A stretch of 9,826 nt of DNA from positions 1 to 9,826 of the forward strand of contig JABJQE010000052.1 of NCBI GenBank assembly GCA_018663565.1, read 5' to 3'. A program made the position numbers and the translations under genes. Below the pieces are notes generated by a model. That model did no database searches. It was not told the DNA's origin and saw nothing but the letters and a program-made list of their open reading frames with translations. Positions 6,692 to 9,826 of the stretch are shown here, piece by piece. The DNA comes from Phycisphaerae bacterium (GTDB lineage Bacteria > Planctomycetota > Phycisphaerae > Phycisphaerales > SM1A02). How positions within the stretch are numbered: position 1 is the first letter of the stretch; each line of letters opens with the position of its first letter.

Positions 6692-6712
6692 AGAACTGGC
6701 TCCGGCAGTTCT
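6692..6712. repeat. 7-bp inverted repeat in the membrane protein leader
   Basis: AGAACTG (6692-6698) and CAGTTCT (6706-6712) enclose a 7-nt loop. The element lies between the DUF2617-like gene's terminator and the membrane protein start. It could be an operator or a secondary terminator hairpin; no U-tract follows on either strand. Confidence 0.3.
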
Positions 6713-6730
6713 GGGTCATGTAGAAATGAA

Positions 6731-6761
6731 ACGGGCCGCGTTCATTGAGAACGCGGCCCGT
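6731..6761 (-). terminator. 13-bp stem terminator of the DUF2617-like gene
   Basis: A perfect 13-bp GC-rich inverted repeat (6731-6743 with 6749-6761) has a 5-nt loop (ATTGA). It lies 24 nt past the stop of the DUF2617-like gene, and the stem is followed on the minus strand by the T-rich TTCATTTCT. It separates this gene from the downstream membrane protein gene. Confidence 0.8.
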
Positions 6762-6785
6762 GAGTCGTCGTAATGGCTGCAGTGA

Positions 6786-7376
6786 TCAGTCGTCGTCCTC
6801 TTCCTTTGCATCCACCCCGGCTTGCAATATCGACTGCGTGCGAAGCACAGTGAGCGCGTCGCCGCGGAGGTGATACGTTTGGATGTGAACTTGATCGCTA
6901 TACCGCTGGAACTCGATGACCGAGAGGCTCGGGTGATCGCCTTCATCGGTCCAGTTCATGGTGAGGCAGGCAGGGTCTTGCCCGTGTACAAGCATTTCAC
7001 GATACGTGCTGAGATAGAGGTGCTCCGAGAGCGTCTCGGATTGAATAGAGGTCACGAAACTAATGCGGTCGCCAAAGACCTCTTCGTAATCACGTTCGCC
7101 TGAGCATGGCAGCGTCGTGACGAGTCCGCGATCGGGCAGGCTCGATGAGTCGCTCGTTACGACTTCGCACAGCGTGGTTGTGGCGTGCTCAAATCGAAGC
7201 ACGTGACCACCCTTGAAAACCCATGCTTCGAACTCGAAGTCGGTGTGAGTTGTTGTGCGTCGGCCGGTGATATTGAAGAATTCCGGGTGCACAGGGCCCC
7301 GGTAAAGCAGCATATTATAGGTCTGAAGTTCGGTTGTTTGCGGTTGTGATGACATGGTTGAATCCATTCCACTCAT
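6786..7376 (-). CDS. DUF2617-like conserved protein
   Basis: This 196-residue soluble protein has no signal peptide or membrane segment. The order of conserved blocks matches what I recall of DUF2617 (PF10936), a family frequent in planctomycetes and actinobacteria with unknown function: LYRGPVHPEFF (24-34), a beta strand with GGHVLRFEH (56-64), TLCEVVTSDSSSLPDRGLV (68-86), RISFVTSIQSETLSEHLY (104-121), a central Tyr/Glu-rich helix, then VIEFQRYSDQVHIQTYHL (153-170) and VLRTQSIL (177-184). The protein ends in an acidic EEDDD tail. The start is ambiguous: ATGs at 7376, 7367 and 7355 all precede the first conserved block and none has a strong Shine-Dalgarno. A strong terminator follows. It is divergent from the UDG-like gene. 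The family call is from pattern memory; the reality of the gene is not in doubt. Confidence 0.75.
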   Translation of the reverse strand: MSGMDSTMSSQPQTTELQTYNMLLYRGPVHPEFFNITGRRTTTHTDFEFEAWVFKGGHVLRFEHATTTLCEVVTSDSSSLPDRGLVTTLPCSGERDYEEVFGDRISFVTSIQSETLSEHLYLSTYREMLVHGQDPACLTMNWTDEGDHPSLSVIEFQRYSDQVHIQTYHLRGDALTVLRTQSILQAGVDAKEEDDD

Positions 7377-7548
7377 GAGGGTGAAGCCGCAGGTGAGAGG
7401 GGGCTACGCCGCCCCCAACACAGCCCCCGAAAGGCCTTCTTATTGCGATCAATGCGTATTGTTGCCGACTTCTGGCATTTGGCAACCCCAGAATTCGAAA
7501 CGAGGGCAATATGATGAAATCTTCGGTTCTCGACTAGGTGGGAAACCA
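7377..7548. promoter_or_regulatory. Divergent intergenic region with two hairpins
   Basis: This 172-bp region lies between the divergent DUF2617-like and UDG-like genes and should hold both promoters. GGGGGC (7399-7404) and GCCCCC (7411-7416) form a 6-bp GC stem with a 6-nt loop. GTTGCC (7461-7466) and GGCAAC (7481-7486) form another with a 14-nt loop, which might be an operator. TATGAT (7510-7515) resembles a -10 box for the plus strand but has no good -35 at the right distance. Confidence 0.35.
7536..7541 (+). promoter_or_regulatory. Ribosome binding site deciding the UDG-like start
   Basis: AGGTGG, one mismatch from AGGAGG, lies 7 nt before the ATG at 7549. It supports this start over the in-frame ATG at 7354. 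Confidence 0.5.
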
Positions 7549-8280
7549 ATGGAAATACAGAAGTTGCGAGCATCAAAAAACACTCAAGATTCTTGCGATC
7601 CAGCCGTGTATTTGCTTGCTCGGGCTGATGCGGTCGCGGGTGTTCCCTGCATGCCGCGGGTAGGGGCGTCTCCTGAAGCTACCCAAAGCCCTGCGGATGC
7701 GATGGCCGCGATTCAGGCTGCAGCAGAAGCCTTTGTTGCGAATTGCGAGAGTTGTGTTGATGCGGAGCGGTGTGTGTTTGGTGAGGGCAACCCAAGTGCG
7801 ACCATCGTCTTTGTCGGTGGGGTACCAAGCCAAGAAGATGAGCAGGCGGGGCAGCCGATTGTCGGGCCCGCCGGTCAGAAACTCAATGACATTCTCAAGG
7901 CGATGAAGCTCAGCCGTTCAGATGTCTATCTGACCACGATTGTGAAGGCTCATCTTCCAGAATGCAGAATGCCACGCGAGAAAGAACTGGCGGGGTGGCT
8001 TCCATGGCTCCACCGTCAGTTGCGAGTTATTCAGCCCGACATCATCGTGGCTCTTGGCCGCATCGCCGCCGAGGCGGTGCTTCAAACGCACGTCGACATC
8101 GCCTCACTACGCGGAAAAATGGGAGAATGGGTTGATCCCGAGACGGGTCAGCAGATTCCAGTCATGCCGACCTTTCACCCCGCCTATTTGCTTGAGCACT
8201 ACACCCCGGAGGTCCGCGGTCAAATGTGGGACGATATGAAGGCTGTGCTCGCAGTCGTGCGGCGATCAGCGAGTCAGTAG
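7549..8280 (+). CDS. Uracil-DNA glycosylase (family 4-like) homologue, degenerate active site
   Basis: This 243-residue protein aligns along its length with the family 4 UDG fold, which excises uracil from DNA and carries a 4Fe-4S cluster. Matching blocks: CESC (66-69), VFGEGNPSATIVFVGG (76-91), GQPIVGPAGQKL (101-112), SDVYLTTIVKA (124-134), IIVALGRIAAEAVL (165-178), LRGKMGEW (187-194), and PTFHPAYLL (207-215) with the motif-B His210. Key positions differ. Canonical GEAPG reads GGVPS (90-94); the Phe of the RPF-VG motif is Ile104; the uracil-recognising Asn of TN-VVKC is Thr130; cluster cysteines 3 and 4 are Ala134 and Trp150. Cysteines 1 and 2 (66, 69) remain, with extra ones at 75 and 139. 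The first 60 residues are poorly conserved-looking. The ATG at 7549 is preceded by AGGTGG (7536-7541) at 7 nt; an in-frame ATG at 7354 would overlap the neighbouring gene through non-protein-like sequence. The homology is firm; activity is doubtful. Confidence 0.85.
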   Translation: MEIQKLRASKNTQDSCDPAVYLLARADAVAGVPCMPRVGASPEATQSPADAMAAIQAAAEAFVANCESCVDAERCVFGEGNPSATIVFVGGVPSQEDEQAGQPIVGPAGQKLNDILKAMKLSRSDVYLTTIVKAHLPECRMPREKELAGWLPWLHRQLRVIQPDIIVALGRIAAEAVLQTHVDIASLRGKMGEWVDPETGQQIPVMPTFHPAYLLEHYTPEVRGQMWDDMKAVLAVVRRSASQ

Positions 8281-8507
8281 GCGAGGGCTCAGTCGCGTAG
8301 ACCCCGGCGTGGGGCCTTGGCCACCTTGCTCTTTACGCGTCGTCGGGGGCACCGCTGGCCGGCGGCCGCGCAAAAAAAGAGCCCGCCGTTGACCGCCAAC
8401 GTACAGGCTCCTTGTGGGGGGGCATTGGTTGTGGAGTACTGTTCGTCATCCACGTCTCGAAGGTTCCACGTCGGGGAAGAAATGCGAGAATCTTTTTGAA
8501 AGAGGGT
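8281..8507. other. Intergenic region between convergent UDG-like and dtd genes
   Basis: I see no gene in these 227 bases. They hold the terminator at 8372-8410, about 100 nt past the dtd stop on the minus strand. A weak 5-bp inverted repeat (GTGGA/TCCAC, 8430-8452) lies in the stretch between. The distance from stop to terminator is long, so a 3'-UTR-derived small RNA is conceivable but not shown. Confidence 0.4.
8372..8410 (-). terminator. Intrinsic terminator with U7 tract downstream of dtd
   Basis: Read on the minus strand: an outer stem GAGCC/GGCTC (plus 8379-8383 with 8406-8410), an inner stem CGTTG/CAACG (8387-8391 with 8397-8401), then a run of seven T (plus-strand A7, 8372-8378). This is the clearest Rho-independent terminator in the window and ends the MEMO-like/dtd transcript. 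On the plus strand the A-run precedes the stem, so it does not terminate the UDG-like gene. Confidence 0.8.
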
Positions 8508-8957
8508 TTAGTTGGGGGGTTCGACGATGAGTGTGATCGGCCCCTCATTCATCGAGGACACCCGCATTGTGGCCCCAAACACACCATATCTGACCATGAT
8601 TCCATATTCGGCATGAATGGCCTCGCCCAGGGCGAGATAGAGTGGCTCGGCGAACTCTGGAGGGGCTGCTCGGATAAAACTTGGCCGATGGCCCTTGGTG
8701 CAGTCGCCAGAGAGGGTGAACTGGCTAATCAAGAGCACCTCGCCGTCTTGGTCGAGCAGTGATCGATTCATGCGTCCATCGCCGTCAGGAAAGATGCGAA
8801 GGTGTGTCACCTTCCTAGCCATCCAAGCGATGGTCTCGGCGGTGTCCTTTGGCTCGATTGATACGAGCACCAGTAGACCCTCGGTGATTGCCTCGTGGTG
8901 TCCCGTTGCCTCAACGGCAACCGAAGCGGAGGACACGCGGGTGACAACCGCTTTCAC
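8508..8957 (-). CDS. dtd: D-aminoacyl-tRNA deacylase
   Basis: This 149-residue cytoplasmic homodimer removes D-amino acids (and mischarged glycine) from tRNA, protecting translation. Length and motifs fit the DTD family: an MKAVVTRVSSASV start, LRIFPDGDGRMNRSL (53-67), the active-site SQFTL (78-82), the GHRPSF motif (89-94) with AAPPE, and the C-terminal cross-dimer loop GVFGATM...NEGP-IT (125-142) carrying the Gly-Pro motif that excludes L-aminoacyl-tRNA. The usual NDGP reads NEGP here, a conservative change. The start is a GTG (8955-8957) overlapping the TGA of the upstream MEMO-like gene by 4 nt (GTGA), so translation is probably coupled. A strong terminator follows after about 100 nt. Confidence 0.93.
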   Translation of the reverse strand: MKAVVTRVSSASVAVEATGHHEAITEGLLVLVSIEPKDTAETIAWMARKVTHLRIFPDGDGRMNRSLLDQDGEVLLISQFTLSGDCTKGHRPSFIRAAPPEFAEPLYLALGEAIHAEYGIMVRYGVFGATMRVSSMNEGPITLIVEPPN

Positions 8958-9826
8958 GCCCCGAGTACCAACCCAGCCGAGGCCACCATGGCATTGCCCT
9001 GTTCATCGAGTGGGTGCTGGTAATAGTCGATTAGTTCAACCACGCTCGGTTCAATGATGTCGAGTAGGCAGGCCATGACTCCAATGCCGCTCCAACGGTT
9101 CGCGTTGTTGTTCCACTTCACGGTGGAGACAAAGGCTTCGGACTCACCCTTCGTGAAGGCGGCGAGCAGTTCGCGGTCCGCCCGGTCGGCTTCGAATTGG
9201 CGTTGTTCATCAATCGGGCGAGGCTCGCCGAATTGTGGGCCAATGTGACTGAGGTCTCCGGTGCCGATGATGAGTGTGCGTCCGGGAGATTCTGCAATGA
9301 CAGCTCGCACCGCGGCGACGAAGTCGCTCGTGGTCACCAGTGGTTCATCGCTTGATGGCGTCGCGAGTGGGTCGGGAATGAGAACGGGAATGATGCGAGG
9401 CGATCCAATGCAGTGTTGGATCCAAGGGACCTGCATCTCGATGCCAAAGTCAGCGATGTGGTCGAGGGCATCGGCGAGATAGGAATCGCCAAGACGAGCG
9501 GAGAGCGCTTCGATGAAGGCTGTGTCGGGCTCGAGCCGTCCGAGCGGACTCTGGACGCCGAGCGTCGTGCCGACAACGCCTTCGCCAAAGCCAAATTGGT
9601 TGTTCCCGAGCACAAGCACTCGCTCGATGGGCTCGCCGCGGAGGGTGTGGTAGACGCCCGCGTAGATCTCATTGACGGGCTGATAGTCCATCCTGGGGGA
9701 AAAGATGCCAGCGACATCGAACTCTACTTCAGGGTCTTCACAGGCATCCATCCAGCCAGTCAAGGTCTTAACGCAGGACTCGGCATCTTCGCCAAGTGTC
9801 CGGCTTTGCCGCATCGGAAGGGTCCC
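8954..9826 (-). CDS. MEMO1-family (AmmeMemoRadiSam B-like) protein, 5' end beyond window
   Basis: At least 290 codons of a MEMO-family protein, a fold related to class III extradiol dioxygenases. The frame is open to the right edge. The ATG at 9814 has no Shine-Dalgarno, and the residues before it (GTLP) resemble the AG-T-F-Y-P start of the family, so the true start probably lies outside. Numbering from that ATG: SPRMDY (39-44), VLVLGNNQFG (66-75), a SPLGRLEPD segment (89-97), DFGIEMQVPWIQ (122-133), IIPVLIPDP (141-149), IIGTGDLSHIGPQFGEPR (182-199), WSGIGVMACLL (241-251) and a C-terminal DYYQHP...AMVASAGLVL. The family's metal-site residues (His in PHxDY/HAGY, His in the GP-NH/GT-H motif, Cys in CG) are here Arg41, Gln73 and Ser242; DLSH with His190 remains. 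Co-directional with dtd, overlapping it by 4 nt. Family firm, function unknown. Confidence 0.8.
   Translation of the reverse strand, partial: GTLPMRQSRTLGEDAESCVKTLTGWMDACEDPEVEFDVAGIFSPRMDYQPVNEIYAGVYHTLRGEPIERVLVLGNNQFGFGEGVVGTTLGVQSPLGRLEPDTAFIEALSARLGDSYLADALDHIADFGIEMQVPWIQHCIGSPRIIPVLIPDPLATPSSDEPLVTTSDFVAAVRAVIAESPGRTLIIGTGDLSHIGPQFGEPRPIDEQRQFEADRADRELLAAFTKGESEAFVSTVKWNNNANRWSGIGVMACLLDIIEPSVVELIDYYQHPLDEQGNAMVASAGLVLGA

Noticed and set aside
6135..6719. Minus-strand frame of 194 codons overlapping the polytopic membrane protein
   Set aside because: It is a shifted frame of the same strand without hydrophobic segments or motifs; the overlapping frame has a strong Shine-Dalgarno and clear membrane helices.
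7354..7548. Longer N-terminus for the UDG-like protein from the ATG at 7354
   Set aside because: The added 65 residues do not look like protein, they overlap the start of the divergent gene, and the ATG at 7549 has a good Shine-Dalgarno.
8505..8530. GGTTCGA-like T-loop suggesting a tRNA
   Set aside because: No acceptor, D or anticodon stems can be formed around it, and it lies inside the end of dtd.
8954..9826. A full AmmeMemoRadiSam system
   Set aside because: Only the MEMO-like component is visible, and its metal site is degenerate. No AMMECR1 or radical-SAM gene is in the window.
1..9826. Defence island, toxin-antitoxin, prophage or biosynthetic cluster
   Set aside because: Genes are housekeeping or envelope-type with alternating strands; no nuclease, integrase, phage structural or toxin signatures were found.

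Overview
The window looks like ordinary chromosomal DNA from a moderately GC-rich, free-living bacterium. It carries nine complete genes, one gene that runs off the right edge, and a gene fragment at the left edge. Several features point to the Planctomycetota, possibly a Phycisphaerae-like lineage: a DUF2617-type protein, a multi-pass membrane protein of a kind I associate with planctomycetes, a MEMO-like protein, and several starts without a clear Shine-Dalgarno. That assignment is inferred from protein style and no rRNA marker is present. I see no tRNA, rRNA, CRISPR array, intact transposon or defence system.

Layout. 1-254: a protein-like minus-strand reading frame with no usable start, ending near two small palindromes that contain a GGTGGCTGTCCCC-type motif; it is probably a gene remnant next to a short mobile repeat. 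291-929 (+): a SAM-dependent methyltransferase, closed by a strong hairpin at 950-980. 1037-2861 (-): a RhlE-like DEAD-box RNA helicase followed by a small RRM RNA-binding protein with a polyglycine tail. The two look like an RNA-remodelling pair, and the second gene may have its own promoter and long leader. 3120-4886 (-): an exported alpha/beta hydrolase with two tandem copies of its N-terminal beta domain. 4934-5460 (+): a PspC-domain protein and a four-helix membrane protein coupled by an ATGA overlap. 5449-6624 (-): a large polytopic membrane protein whose end overlaps the previous gene tail to tail. 6786-7376 (-): the DUF2617-like protein, with a strong terminator. 7549-8280 (+): a uracil-DNA-glycosylase-fold protein. 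8508-9826 (-): a MEMO-like protein (N-terminus beyond the window) translationally coupled to D-aminoacyl-tRNA deacylase, followed by a U-tract terminator.

The most interesting content is two proteins that keep the fold of a known family but have lost its key residues. The family 4 UDG homologue lacks two of four Fe-S cysteines, the GEAPG motif, the uracil-stacking Phe and the uracil-recognising Asn. The MEMO homologue lacks most of the family's metal-binding His/Cys residues. Both may have taken on new roles. The duplicated lipocalin-like module in the hydrolase and the microsatellite-encoded Gly tail of the RNA-binding protein are also worth a look. The remaining genes look conventional, and I found no convincing new multi-gene system.
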